A stretch of 64,000 bases of DNA from Gemmatimonas groenlandica. GTDB taxonomy: Bacteria > Gemmatimonadota > Gemmatimonadetes > Gemmatimonadales > Gemmatimonadaceae. Under the pieces are notes generated by a model. That model saw only the letters and a program-made list of their open reading frames with translations, ran no database searches and was not told where the DNA came from. Positions within the stretch are counted from its first letter, which is position 1. Each line of letters opens with the position of its first letter. The position numbers were made by a program, and so were the translations under genes. Positions 1 to 9,334 of this stretch are shown one piece after another. Where the stretch lies: positions 3,844,001 through 3,908,000 of the forward strand of contig NZ_CP053085.1 in the NCBI RefSeq assembly GCF_013004105.1, read 5' to 3'.

Positions 1-2493
1 TCGGCTACGAAAGAGCGCGCTGACGCGCCAGCACCGAGCTCGATGCGTAACGCGTCGGCCACCCGCGTGTCGCAGGCGCCGGTGCTCGATGGACGCGATG
101 ACGACGCGGCGTGGCGCAGTGCCACGGTGATCGATCAGTTCCTCGAGTACGAGCCTAATCAGGGGGCAACGCCACGCTTCCGCACCGAAGTGCGCGTGAC
201 CTACGATGAGCGCTATCTGTATGTGCTGGGACGCATGTTCGATCCGGCCCCAGACAGCATCATCTCGTTGTTGTCGCGTCGCGATGTGCGTACGGAGAGT
301 GAGCAGCTCAAGCTGGTGATCGACTCGTATCATGATCGCCGCACCGCCTACCAGTTCATCACGAACCCGGCTGGTGTGAAGCGCGACTTCTACGTCTACA
401 ATGACAACGTCGAAGACCCCACGTGGGATGCGGTGTGGGATGTGGCCACCAAGATCGACTCACTGGGGTGGGTGGCGGAGTTCCGCATTCCCTTCAGTCA
501 GATCCGCTTCAATCAGGACGATACCAAGCGCTTCGGATTCCTGATCGTGCGTGACGTGGCCCGCACCAAGCAGCGCATTTCGTGGCCGCTGTTTCGTCGC
601 GACGTGCAGGGGTACGTGTCGCAGGGTGGCGAGCTGGAAGGGTTCGGGCGGTTGCCGCAGCCGCGTCGCCTCGAGATCACGCCCTATGTCGTCGAGAAGA
701 GCAGCACGCGGCAGAATGCGAACGGCCGCTATTCGTCGCCCATGTCGCAGGCGTTCGGTGCCGACGTGAAGATGGGGCTCGGCTCCAACCTCACGGTGGA
801 CGCCACGATCAATCCCGATTTCGGTCAAGTCGAGGCCGATCCGTCGGTGCTGAACCTCTCGGCGTTCGAGCAATTCTTCGAAGAGCGTCGACCGTTCTTC
901 CTGGAAGGTGCGGGCATCTTTCAGTTCCGCACGGCGTGCGACGACATCGACACCGGCTGCACGGGGCTGTTCTATTCTCGGCGTATCGGCCGGTCGCCGC
1001 AGCTGTTGAATCGCTACGGTGACGGATCGAGTGCGACCGCCTCGCGCATCATTGGCGCCGGCAAGGTGAGCGGTCGTCTTGCCAGCGGCATGTCGGTGGG
1101 CCTCGTGACGGCGGTGACCGAACGCGAGCTCGGCACGCAGCGTCGCACCATCGAACCACAGACGGGCTATGCGGTGTTGCGCCTGCAGCAGGATCTACGC
1201 AACGGCAATAGCGGCATCGGCGTGATGCTCACGGGTGTCGATCGTACGAACGACGAATGGAGCCGCAACGCGCTGCGCGGCGGCGCGTACACCGGCGGCA
1301 TCGACCTGCGCCATCGCTTCGCCGCCAACAATTACGAGCTGGCCGCGTCGGTATCGGGCAGCACCGTGAACGGTACGGCCGACGCGATTGCCGCCACGCA
1401 ACGCAGCAGCGTGCACCAGTACGATCGGCCCGACGACGACATCGCGTACGATCCCACCCGCACCTCGATGACGGGCGATGCCGAACGTCTGTCGATCTCC
1501 AAGTTCGGTGGCGGTATCACGCGCTTTCAGAGCGTGCTGCAGCGTTTCTCACCGGGCTTCGAGAGCAACGATCTTGGTTTTCAGGCGCGGGCTGATCAGC
1601 AGATGTTCCGGAACTGGTTCTCCCTCCAGCTGAACACGCCTACCAAGTACTACCGTCGCGCGTTCCTGAACTTCAACACGTTCAACACGTGGAACACGGC
1701 AGGGCTCGCGCTGGGGCAGGGGCTCAACATGAACTGGCACGTCGAGCTGCCCAATACGTGGTGGATTCACACCGGCGTGAATGCGAACGCGCTCACGCCC
1801 GTGTACAGTGATCGTGCCGCGCGTGGTGGGCCGGCCGTGCGCTTGAGCTCGAGCGGTGGTGCTTGGCTGGGTCTGGAGGGCGATCGCCGTAAGTGGTACA
1901 CGCCCACGCTGTTCCTGGGCACCAACAGCGGCGACGAAGGGCGCACCGACGGCATGTGGATCGAGCCGGGCATCCAGGCACGGGTGTCGTCGAGATTCAG
2001 TGCATCGCTGGCGGCGCGCTACGACCGCGGCAACAACGACGCGCAGTGGCATTCGAACGTGGTGCGCGATGGCGAAACGCATTACACCTTCGCGCGGCTC
2101 AAGCAGTCGACGCTGCGTACCACGGCGCGCGTGAACTACACCGCGACGCGCACGCTGTCGCTGCAGCTGTACGCGCAGCCGTTCGTGACCACCGGCCGCT
2201 ACACCAATTGGCGTGAACTCGACGATCCGCGGGCCACAGCGTACGCCGATCGCTATCAGCCATTCGGTCCCGGCGATCCCGGCGGTTTCCGCGTGCGAGA
2301 GTTCCGCTCGAATACGGTGGTGCGCTGGGAGTATCGCCCGGCGTCGGTGCTGTTCCTGGTGTGGCAGCAGGGACGAAGCCTGTACGATCCCACGGCGTCG
2401 GATTTCAGCTTCCCGCAGGATGTGACGCGCGTGTTCGACGTCCACCCGATGAATACGCTGTTGGTGAAGGCGTCGTTCTGGTTCAACCCGTGA
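1..2493 (+). CDS. DUF5916 outer-membrane protein with CBM9-like domain (5' partial)
   Basis: The reading frame is open to base 1, so the start codon and any signal peptide lie upstream; an ATG at 43 is internal. Residues about 17-200 have the pattern of a family 9 carbohydrate-binding-like domain (APVLDGRDDDAAW, then a WVAEFRIPFSQIRF strand block). The rest, including GQVEADPSVLNLSAFEQFF and FFLEGAGIF, matches DUF5916, a family predicted to form an outer-membrane beta-barrel. The C-terminus ends in an aromatic strand (KASFWFNP), as barrels do. Substrate is unknown. Family assignment is from motif memory; transport or hydrolysis would be inference. Confidence 0.85.
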   Translation, partial: SATKERADAPAPSSMRNASATRVSQAPVLDGRDDDAAWRSATVIDQFLEYEPNQGATPRFRTEVRVTYDERYLYVLGRMFDPAPDSIISLLSRRDVRTESEQLKLVIDSYHDRRTAYQFITNPAGVKRDFYVYNDNVEDPTWDAVWDVATKIDSLGWVAEFRIPFSQIRFNQDDTKRFGFLIVRDVARTKQRISWPLFRRDVQGYVSQGGELEGFGRLPQPRRLEITPYVVEKSSTRQNANGRYSSPMSQAFGADVKMGLGSNLTVDATINPDFGQVEADPSVLNLSAFEQFFEERRPFFLEGAGIFQFRTACDDIDTGCTGLFYSRRIGRSPQLLNRYGDGSSATASRIIGAGKVSGRLASGMSVGLVTAVTERELGTQRRTIEPQTGYAVLRLQQDLRNGNSGIGVMLTGVDRTNDEWSRNALRGGAYTGGIDLRHRFAANNYELAASVSGSTVNGTADAIAATQRSSVHQYDRPDDDIAYDPTRTSMTGDAERLSISKFGGGITRFQSVLQRFSPGFESNDLGFQARADQQMFRNWFSLQLNTPTKYYRRAFLNFNTFNTWNTAGLALGQGLNMNWHVELPNTWWIHTGVNANALTPVYSDRAARGGPAVRLSSSGGAWLGLEGDRRKWYTPTLFLGTNSGDEGRTDGMWIEPGIQARVSSRFSASLAARYDRGNNDAQWHSNVVRDGETHYTFARLKQSTLRTTARVNYTATRTLSLQLYAQPFVTTGRYTNWRELDDPRATAYADRYQPFGPGDPGGFRVREFRSNTVVRWEYRPASVLFLVWQQGRSLYDPTASDFSFPQDVTRVFDVHPMNTLLVKASFWFNP

Positions 2494-2512
2494 GGTGACG
2501 GGCGGGATTGTT

Positions 2513-2610
2513 GAACTGATCACGCGGAGACGCAGAGGGCGCAGGGATCGCAGAGAAACGACTCTCTCTGCGGCCTCTGCGCCCTCTCTTTTTATCGGCG
2601 TGATCAGTTC
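2513..2610. repeat. Long imperfect inverted repeat (hairpin)
   Basis: GAACTGATCACGC at 2513-2525 is exactly mirrored by GCGTGATCAGTTC at 2598-2610. Inside, 2534-2556 (AGAGGGCGCAGGG then CGCAGAGA) is mirrored with few mismatches by 2563-2589. The arms are about 45 nt, rich in GCAGAGGGCGCAGAG, a simple motif often seen in dispersed repeats of GC-rich bacteria. It lies between the ends of two convergent genes, so it could also act as a bidirectional terminator, but there is no clean T-tract. Confidence 0.8.
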
Positions 2611-2633
2611 AGCGATCCATCAAACCGCACGCG

Positions 2634-2795
2634 TCACCCGCCGTAGTACTTCCCCATCTTCCGTCCGTAGTACCCACCCGCCGCCGTGAGCACGATACTC
2701 ACCACGAACGCGGTAAAGATCCCGAACGGTTCGCCGGCGGCCCAGCCCGCGTATCCACCGATTGTGGCGCCGACAAAGGCCATCATGCGTGTCAT
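2634..2795 (-). CDS. Small glycine-rich membrane protein, 53 aa
   Basis: A short frame starts at ATG 2795 and stops at TGA 2634. It encodes a 53-aa protein with two hydrophobic Gly-rich segments (residues about 5-20 and 25-42), then a basic aromatic tail (YYGRKMGKYYGG). The glycine-zipper-like layout suggests a small inner-membrane protein. It begins 10 nt after the transketolase stop on the same strand, so it may be co-transcribed. No strong ribosome binding site is visible (TTTGG just upstream). Function is unknown; it is supported by coherent composition and tight spacing only. Confidence 0.55.
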   Translation of the reverse strand: MTRMMAFVGATIGGYAGWAAGEPFGIFTAFVVSIVLTAAGGYYGRKMGKYYGG

Positions 2796-2805
2796 ACCAA
2801 ATTGA

Positions 2806-4827
2806 CTACGCGCCCAGCAGCTGCGTCACAGTCGCGGTCACGTTGTCGGCGGAGATGCCGTACTTCTCGTACAGCGTGGGCGCCGGGGCGCTGGCGCCGA
2901 AGGTGGAGATACCCACGATCGCACCCGTGTCACCCACCCACTGGTGCCACGACATCGGATGCGCCGCTTCCACCGCCACGCGCGGCACGCCAGCGGGCAG
3001 AATGCTGGCGCGATACGACGCGTCCTGTTTGGCGAACAGCTCGAGGCTGGGGCAGCTCACCACGCGCGCGTTCATGCCGTTCGCCGCCAGCTTCTCACGC
3101 GCCGCCAGCGCGATCTCGACTTCCGAGCCGCTCGCCATCAGCACCACGTTCGGCACGCCGTTCGTATCGGCCACCACATAGGCCCCGCGCGGCACACCGG
3201 CCCGTGCGCGCGCCGGCTCGTTGTAGTACGACAGCTTCTGACGCGTGAGCACGATGGCCGACGGCCCGGTGCGATGCGCGATCGCCACGCGCCACGCTTC
3301 GCTCACTTCGTCGGCATCGGCCGGACGCAACACCAGCAAGTTGGGAATGCAACGCAGCGCCGTGAGATGCTCGACCGGCTGGTGCGTGGGGCCGTCTTCG
3401 CCGAGTCCGATGGAATCGTGCGTGAACACATAGATCGCCTGCACACCCATGAGGGCGGCCAGGCGAATGGCCGGACGCATGTAGTCGCTGAACACCAGGA
3501 ACGTGCCGCCGTACGGGATGATGCCGCCGTGCAAGCCCATGCCGTTCATGATCGCGCCCATCGCATGTTCGCGAATGCCGAAATGGAAGTTGCGACCCGC
3601 CGCCGCCGTGGGGGCGTAGTACGTCGCGCCCTTCACGTTCGTGAGATTCGATCCCGTGAGATCGGCGCTGCCACCCACCAGCTCCGGCGCGGCGGATGCA
3701 ATTGCGTTGATCACCACACCACTCGCCGCGCGACTCGCCACGTTGCCGCTCTTCGCATCGAACACCGGGAACGCGCTGTCGAGCGCTGCCGTCACCTTCC
3801 CTTCGTTGCGACGCAGCAACTCGGCGGCCAACTCGGGATGCGCCGCCTGATACGCCGCCCACTTCGCTTTCCACTCGGTGTGCAACGCGGCCCGCGTGGC
3901 CACGCGCTCCGTCCAATGCGCGCGCGCAGCATCGGGTACGAAGAACGGCTCGGTGCTCGGCCAACCGTAGGCCGTTTTGGTGAGCGCAATTTCAGCCGCA
4001 CCCAACGGTTCACCGTGCGCCTTCGCGGTGTCCTGCTTGTTGGGCGACCCGAAGCCGATGTGCGTCTGCGTGATGATCATCGTCGGGCGCTGCGTATCGG
4101 CCTTCGCTTCAGCGATGGCGGCGTCGATCGCGGCGAGATCGTTCACGTCATTCACATGCAACACCTGCCAGCCGTACGCGGCGAAGCGCTGCTCGGCGTT
4201 GTCGCTGCAGGAGAGGTCGGTGCTGCCGTCGATCGTAATGCCGTTGTCGTCGAAGAATCCGATCAGCTTGCCGAGCTTGAAGTGACCGGCGTAGCTGGCG
4301 GCTTCGTGCGAGATGCCTTCCATGAGGCAACCGTCGCCCGCCACGAAATACGTGTAGTGATCGACGATGTCATGACCGGGGCGGTTGAACGTGGCCGCGA
4401 GATGCGACTCGGCTACCGCGAAACCGACGGCGTTGGCGACACCCTGGCCGAGCGGGCCGGTGGTCGTTTCCACGCCGGGCGTGTGATGCACTTCGGGGTG
4501 GCCCGGTGTCTTGCTCTGCCACTGACGGAAGCGCTTGATCTCGGCCAACGGCAGGTCGTAGCCCGCCATGTGCAGCGTGCCGTACAAGAGCATGGACGCA
4601 TGGCCCACCGACAACACGAAGCGGTCGCGGTCGGCCCAATGCGGTGCCGACGGATCGTGACGCAGATGCCGCGTATAGAGCGCGTAGGCCAGCGGCGCGA
4701 GCGCCATCGGGGTGCCGGGGTGGCCGGACTCGGCGGCCTGCACCGCGTCCATGGCGAGGGTGCGGATCGTATCGATCGCGAGACGCTCGGTCTCGGTGAC
4801 GGCAGCAGCAGCGGGCAAAGCGGACAC
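2806..4827 (-). CDS. tkt: Transketolase
   Basis: Thiamine-diphosphate enzyme of the pentose phosphate and Calvin-type pathways, moving two-carbon ketol units between sugar phosphates. At 673 aa it has the full family length. Visible signatures are the N-terminal AAESGHPGTPMALAP, the ThDP-binding GDGCLMEGISHEAASYAG followed by DDNGITIDG, and FGIREHAMGAIMNGMGLHGG with the catalytic Glu of the pyrimidine domain. Start is GTG 4827 with a GGAG ribosome site (4836-4839 on the complementary strand) 8 nt away. A 53-aa membrane protein gene follows within 10 nt. A long antisense frame over this gene is a codon-bias shadow. Confidence 0.97.
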   Translation of the reverse strand: MSALPAAAAVTETERLAIDTIRTLAMDAVQAAESGHPGTPMALAPLAYALYTRHLRHDPSAPHWADRDRFVLSVGHASMLLYGTLHMAGYDLPLAEIKRFRQWQSKTPGHPEVHHTPGVETTTGPLGQGVANAVGFAVAESHLAATFNRPGHDIVDHYTYFVAGDGCLMEGISHEAASYAGHFKLGKLIGFFDDNGITIDGSTDLSCSDNAEQRFAAYGWQVLHVNDVNDLAAIDAAIAEAKADTQRPTMIITQTHIGFGSPNKQDTAKAHGEPLGAAEIALTKTAYGWPSTEPFFVPDAARAHWTERVATRAALHTEWKAKWAAYQAAHPELAAELLRRNEGKVTAALDSAFPVFDAKSGNVASRAASGVVINAIASAAPELVGGSADLTGSNLTNVKGATYYAPTAAAGRNFHFGIREHAMGAIMNGMGLHGGIIPYGGTFLVFSDYMRPAIRLAALMGVQAIYVFTHDSIGLGEDGPTHQPVEHLTALRCIPNLLVLRPADADEVSEAWRVAIAHRTGPSAIVLTRQKLSYYNEPARARAGVPRGAYVVADTNGVPNVVLMASGSEVEIALAAREKLAANGMNARVVSCPSLELFAKQDASYRASILPAGVPRVAVEAAHPMSWHQWVGDTGAIVGISTFGASAPAPTLYEKYGISADNVTATVTQLLGA

Positions 4828-4928
4828 GGAAATCGCTCCGGAATTTCGGTCAGGTGAGGCGCTCCAGTGGAGTGGGCGCCACAGATCTGAAATCTAGCGG
4901 ATTCCGGGAAGCGAACGCGGCCGATACA

Positions 4929-5471
4929 TCAGCGTGCGAGATACCGTTCACGGGTGAGATCGAGGTGGTGCGCGAAGTGTCCGGCGATCATCCAGGCCAG
5001 CGCCCGCGGCGAGATCGGATGTCCGCTGGCCACACCAACTTGGCCCCATGCTTGCTCGTCCAATGACTTCACGAGCGACAGGGTGGCGGCGCGGACGGTC
5101 TGGATTTCGGTCAGAATGTCGTCAAGCGGACGGCCGGTGGTGCGGCTCTCCGGCACCCAGGCGTCCTGATCGAAGCCCGGCAGCGGGGTCGTGTCGCCGC
5201 GGGCCACGCGCATGAGGCGGTAGGCGAACACCCGCTCGGTGTCGGACACGTGCACGAGCGACTCGCCCAGCGTCCACTTGCCCGGCGCGTAGGCGTAGTC
5301 CACCAACGCGGGGTCGACGGCGTCGAGCAGCTCCACGAGGGCCATCGGCTGCGTGACCAGTAGCGACCAGAGATGATCGGTCCCCATGGCGTCGAGGGCC
5401 TTGGCAGTGGCGTCGATGTAGGTGCTGGCGAACGGCGCGTGCTCCGATGGCGACGGGCGGGTGATCTTCAT
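4929..5471 (-). CDS. DinB/DfsB-fold four-helix protein
   Basis: 180-aa protein of the DinB superfamily, a four-helix bundle whose members often bind a divalent metal through three histidines and act as thiol-dependent transferases. Candidate ligands are His in GESLVHVSDTERVFAYRL, and two in MIAGHFAHHLDLTRERYL near the C-terminus. The start ATG at 5471 is chosen because it overlaps the stop of the upstream alaX-like gene as ATGA; a longer frame reading back into alaX is not needed. The overlap implies translational coupling. Substrate unknown. Confidence 0.88.
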   Translation of the reverse strand: MKITRPSPSEHAPFASTYIDATAKALDAMGTDHLWSLLVTQPMALVELLDAVDPALVDYAYAPGKWTLGESLVHVSDTERVFAYRLMRVARGDTTPLPGFDQDAWVPESRTTGRPLDDILTEIQTVRAATLSLVKSLDEQAWGQVGVASGHPISPRALAWMIAGHFAHHLDLTRERYLAR

Positions 5472-6664
5472 GCGACAGGCTCCGGTGATGGGGGAAGAAA
5501 GCCGAGTTGCTCGAGCACGATGCGCAGCTGCGACGGATCGGGGACGGCGCCCTGCGCGAGGCGAGGTGACCCGCCACCACGACCACCCACGGCCTGCAGG
5601 GCGGTACGGAGACGCTGTCCGGCATCGATTCCGGTGTCCTGTGCCGTCGCCATCAACACCCCGCCGGCGGCGGCGCTCGTGACCACGACCGCGCAGAAGC
5701 CGAGGGCGACCAGTTGCTGGGCCAGCGGTTCGGATTCCTTCACTGGTCCCGATGCAGACACGACGATACGTCGCACGCCATCGCTGTCGGGGATACACGC
5801 CGTCCAGAGGGCGGCCGCTTCATGTCGTGCGAGTTCGGCGGCCAGGCGCTTGCGCTCGCGTTCGAGGTCGGTCAGGCGTTGGAGCTGCTGCTCCACGAGA
5901 CCGGGCAGATCGTGCGGCGCGGCGGACAATGTGCGCGCCGCTTTGGTGAGCAGTTCGGCGTCGAGACGGGCGCGGGATACGGCGCGGTGCCCACACACGA
6001 ACTCGATGCGCGTATTGCCTTTGGTTTTCTCGGCCCGACGCAACAGCAGGGCACCGATCTCGCCGGTGTGATCGACATGCGTGCCGCCACAGGCACTGCG
6101 GTCGATGCCGTCGATGGTCACGATGCGCAACTCGCCATCGCGATCGCTCGGCTTGCGAAGGTCCGTGGCCTCGGCCGCGTCTTCGAAGGACACGGTGACA
6201 CGGCGATTCTGCACGATGAGCGCATTGGCACGCCGCTCGATGGCGGCGAGCGCGGTGGGATCGAAATCGTCGCACGCTACGTCGACGGTGTTGGTGTCGT
6301 CGCCAAAGTGCACGCTCACCGTGGGCCAGCCGAATTCGTCGGTGAGCATGGCCGAGAGCAGATGCTGACCGGTGTGCTGCTGCATGTGATCGAAGCGCCG
6401 CACCATGTCGATCTGACCCACCAACATCGAGCCCACGGGTACGCCGATCGGTTCGGCGAGGATGTGCGCGATGCGCTCGTCGTCGTCGATGACGTTCACG
6501 ACGGCGATGCCGCCCAGTGTGCCCAGGTCATGCGGCTGCCCGCCCGAGGTGGGATAGAAGGCGCTGCGGTCGAGCACCACGCGTCGGCCCTCGTCGGTGA
6601 TATCGAGCACGAAGGCAGTGAAGCGGTCGAGACGAGCGTCGGTGTAGTACAGGCGATCGGTCAT
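5468..6664 (-). CDS. alaX: AlaX-type alanyl-tRNA editing protein with DHHA1 tail
   Basis: Free-standing homologue of the alanyl-tRNA synthetase editing domain; the family hydrolyses Ser-tRNA(Ala) or Gly-tRNA(Ala). The zinc site is seen as H97TGQH101 and C192GGTH196, and the second-additional-domain block RSACGGTHVDHTGEIG is typical. Residues about 250-290 form a coiled-coil-like stretch (LERERKRLAAELARHEA), and the C-terminal part ends in a DHHA1-like GGRGGGSPRLAQGAV motif, making this the long AlaX form (398 aa). Start ATG 6664; stop overlaps the DinB-fold gene by 4 nt. It diverges from the S41-like gene at 6731. Confidence 0.93.
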   Translation of the reverse strand: MTDRLYYTDARLDRFTAFVLDITDEGRRVVLDRSAFYPTSGGQPHDLGTLGGIAVVNVIDDDERIAHILAEPIGVPVGSMLVGQIDMVRRFDHMQQHTGQHLLSAMLTDEFGWPTVSVHFGDDTNTVDVACDDFDPTALAAIERRANALIVQNRRVTVSFEDAAEATDLRKPSDRDGELRIVTIDGIDRSACGGTHVDHTGEIGALLLRRAEKTKGNTRIEFVCGHRAVSRARLDAELLTKAARTLSAAPHDLPGLVEQQLQRLTDLERERKRLAAELARHEAAALWTACIPDSDGVRRIVVSASGPVKESEPLAQQLVALGFCAVVVTSAAAGGVLMATAQDTGIDAGQRLRTALQAVGGRGGGSPRLAQGAVPDPSQLRIVLEQLGFLPPSPEPVA

Positions 6665-6730
6665 GCGGAGGCGGGTCCGTGTCGGAAACGTCGTGCAGCA
6701 GGGAAGGGCGCGGATGGTATCTTGCGGAAT

Positions 6731-9325
6731 ATGCCGATTCCGCCAACTCCCCGGATGTTCGGGCGCGTCGCCGTGCGCGCGTCGCTGGTGATGCTTGCCG
6801 CGTCGACCGCTGGCTGCAGCAGCAGCTTTTTCAAGGTGACGCCGGATGCGGGGGTGGGGGCGACGGGTGCCGATACGCCTGCTGCGGCCCCGGCGCCGAA
6901 GCCTGCAGCGAAACCGACGGCGAAAGCCGCGCCGCCCAAAGTGGAGACGAAGGCGCCTCGCCCGGCGCGCGGTGCCGCGCCGGCGGCGGCCGTGACGCCG
7001 CTGCCTGCGGCGCCAGTGGTCGTGGATACGATCCTGCCGGAGCCGGACCCGGCGCCCTCCGACTCGGCCGGGGTGGCGCGGTTGCATACGCTGATGCAGG
7101 TGTGGCACCTGGTGTCGCTGTATCACCCCGCCGTGATCGAACGCGGCGCGCCGTGGGATTCGGCGTTCATCCGCGCGGCCACGGTGGTGCGGTCGGCCAA
7201 CGATCCGCAGCAGCTGGCGACGGCGTATCGTCGTATGCTGTCCGTGCTGCAGGATCCGCTCACGCGGGTGGAACTGGCCGATGTGGGGCCTGCGACGGGT
7301 GCGACGGAGTCGTTTGCCTTCGGCAGCGAGCGGACGCGCGACAGTGTGCTGATCGTGCGGGTGCCGTTGGGATCGGCCCAGCGCGCGTTGCTGACCGACA
7401 GCGCGGCGGCGATGGTGCGCGCGCTGCTGGCTACGGCACCGACGCGGGTGGTGCTCGATGTGCGGGGCTCGGGGTCGGCGAACCGCGCGGCCCCCGGTGG
7501 TGCGGACTCACTGGACCTCGACGTCGTGGTCGATCGATTCGCGGCGAACGCCGGACTGGCGACGCAGCTGAACAGCGTGCTCAGCATGACGAGCACGGAG
7601 CGCACGCGCCTGGTTGGCGGTGCACGCTACGTTTACGGACAATGGCAGCCGGATGACGCGTGGACCATGCGCACCGGAGCGCCGGTATTCGCGGGTTCAA
7701 TGCAGCCGCGGCGCGTCATGGTGCTCGCGAACCGTGCCACGGTGTTGCCACGCGCGCTGTTGTCGTTGGTCGCGAGTGGCCGAGCCACATTGATTGCGGA
7801 AGAGGGCGTGGATGACACGCCGCTCGTGTCGAGTGTGGTGTTGCCGATCGCCGATCGCGTGACGGTGCGTCTGCGCACGGGTGAACTCGTGCATGCTGAC
7901 GGCGGAACGGGGCTGATCGCCGACACGGTGCTCCCGCGCGCGGCGCAGGCGTCGGACAGTGCGCCGGTGTTGCGCGCTGCGCTGTCGTTACTGCGCACGA
8001 ACCGTGTGGCGCGCGCCTCACGTGTGCCCGCGCGGCGACTGCCCGCCGTATTACCGGGCTACTACGACAACGATCCGTATCCGTTCATGGGCGCACGCTT
8101 GCTGGCGGCCGCACGGTTGTGGAGCGCGATTCGTGTGCGGCACGTGCATCGCGACTTGTACGATGAAGACATGGACGCCCTGCTCAAGCGCACGATCCCG
8201 AAGCTCGAGGCGGCGCGCGTGGCCAGCGAGTACGCCGCCGCGTTGCTGCCGATGGTGTCGGCGCTCGATGACACGCCGTCGAACCTCTGGGGGCAGTCGG
8301 CAGACTCCGTCCGCGGCACGGCGTCGGTGCCGTTTCGCGTGCGCTGGATCGAGGATCGCGCCATCATCACCGATGTGATCCGCGATTCGGTCACGAAAGC
8401 GCTTGGCATCGAGACGGGAATGGAAGTCACGGCCGCCGACGGCTTTCCCATGCCGGCGTGGGTCATCGATCATCGTGCCGCCGTGTCGGCACCGAACACA
8501 TGGTCACGGATGCGGCTGCTCATGTCGCTGATGCCGCGCGGCCCAAGCGGTGGTGCGCTCTTCCGGCTGCGCGACATGGCCAACCGCGAGCGTCAGCTCA
8601 ACATTCCGCGTAGCACGGCCTATCTGGCGCCGCTGATGCTGTCCGAGCGACCCACCATGAGCTCCGTGCGCACGCTGCCGGGCGACATCGTGTACGTCGA
8701 TGTGGAGCGGCTGTCGGCGGACTCGCTGGCGTCGGTCACGGCGCGCTCACGAAGCGCCCGCGGCTGGGTACTGGATCTACGTGGCACGCTCGGTGCCGGA
8801 CAATCCGACGCGATCGTGGCGGCAGTGCGCAGCATACCGGAGGCGGTCACCGCGCGCGAAGTGCGGCGATATGACAGTGAACCGTGCGCTACGCCCACGT
8901 TGCGCGAGGCACGCGCGTTGTGCGCCGTGACGCGCGAAACGCGTTCGCGGGTGAGTCGCGGTGATACGACCGGGCACTACGCGGGACGCATCGTCGTGCT
9001 CATCGACGAACGCACATCGGGCGAGATGGAGCGACTGGCGATCGCGCTCGACGCCGTGGCGCGTGTGACGTTCATCGGGTCATCCAGCGCGGGTGCACCG
9101 GGCGAAGTGATGAACGTGGAGTTGCCGGGACTGTTGAACGTCGCGCTGCCCATCGTGGAGCTGCGTCGTGCCGACGATGCACAGTTGCAGCGCGTGGGCA
9201 TTACGCCGAGTGTGGAGGTGCGCCTCACGGTGCGCGGTGTGCGCAGCGGTTTCGACGACGTGATCGAACGCGCGCAACAGTGGCTCGTGCAGCAGCTCGA
9301 TCCGCCCGCGCGTCGTCGGCGATAG
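6731..9325 (+). CDS. S41-family-like secreted lipoprotein with two peptidase-like lobes
   Basis: 864-aa lipoprotein: MFGRVAVRASLVMLAASTAGC gives a signal peptide and lipobox, then an Ala/Pro/Lys linker to about residue 110. The C-terminal lobe has a PDZ-like stretch (GIETGMEVTAADGFPMPAWV) and an S41 core, GWVLDLRGTLG then VLIDERTSGEMERLAIAL, where the Ser of TSGE sits in the usual nucleophile position. An upstream lobe (about 230-430) repeats the pattern VVLDVRGSG then VMVLANRATVLPRALLSL, but has no Ser in that position. Probably a cell-envelope tail-specific protease relative. Start ATG 6731 is chosen because the signal peptide begins there, although the frame is open far upstream. Confidence 0.8.
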   Translation: MPIPPTPRMFGRVAVRASLVMLAASTAGCSSSFFKVTPDAGVGATGADTPAAAPAPKPAAKPTAKAAPPKVETKAPRPARGAAPAAAVTPLPAAPVVVDTILPEPDPAPSDSAGVARLHTLMQVWHLVSLYHPAVIERGAPWDSAFIRAATVVRSANDPQQLATAYRRMLSVLQDPLTRVELADVGPATGATESFAFGSERTRDSVLIVRVPLGSAQRALLTDSAAAMVRALLATAPTRVVLDVRGSGSANRAAPGGADSLDLDVVVDRFAANAGLATQLNSVLSMTSTERTRLVGGARYVYGQWQPDDAWTMRTGAPVFAGSMQPRRVMVLANRATVLPRALLSLVASGRATLIAEEGVDDTPLVSSVVLPIADRVTVRLRTGELVHADGGTGLIADTVLPRAAQASDSAPVLRAALSLLRTNRVARASRVPARRLPAVLPGYYDNDPYPFMGARLLAAARLWSAIRVRHVHRDLYDEDMDALLKRTIPKLEAARVASEYAAALLPMVSALDDTPSNLWGQSADSVRGTASVPFRVRWIEDRAIITDVIRDSVTKALGIETGMEVTAADGFPMPAWVIDHRAAVSAPNTWSRMRLLMSLMPRGPSGGALFRLRDMANRERQLNIPRSTAYLAPLMLSERPTMSSVRTLPGDIVYVDVERLSADSLASVTARSRSARGWVLDLRGTLGAGQSDAIVAAVRSIPEAVTAREVRRYDSEPCATPTLREARALCAVTRETRSRVSRGDTTGHYAGRIVVLIDERTSGEMERLAIALDAVARVTFIGSSSAGAPGEVMNVELPGLLNVALPIVELRRADDAQLQRVGITPSVEVRLTVRGVRSGFDDVIERAQQWLVQQLDPPARRRR

Positions 9326-9334
9326 TTCGGCGTC

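Noticed and set aside
2944-4857. 637-aa open frame antisense to transketolase
   Set aside because: It mirrors the tkt codon pattern, is His/Arg-rich with no recognisable domain, and the opposite strand has all transketolase motifs.
5714-6730. Long upstream extension of the S41-like protein
   Set aside because: The extension is antisense to the alaX-like gene; a signal peptide and lipobox begin exactly at 6731.
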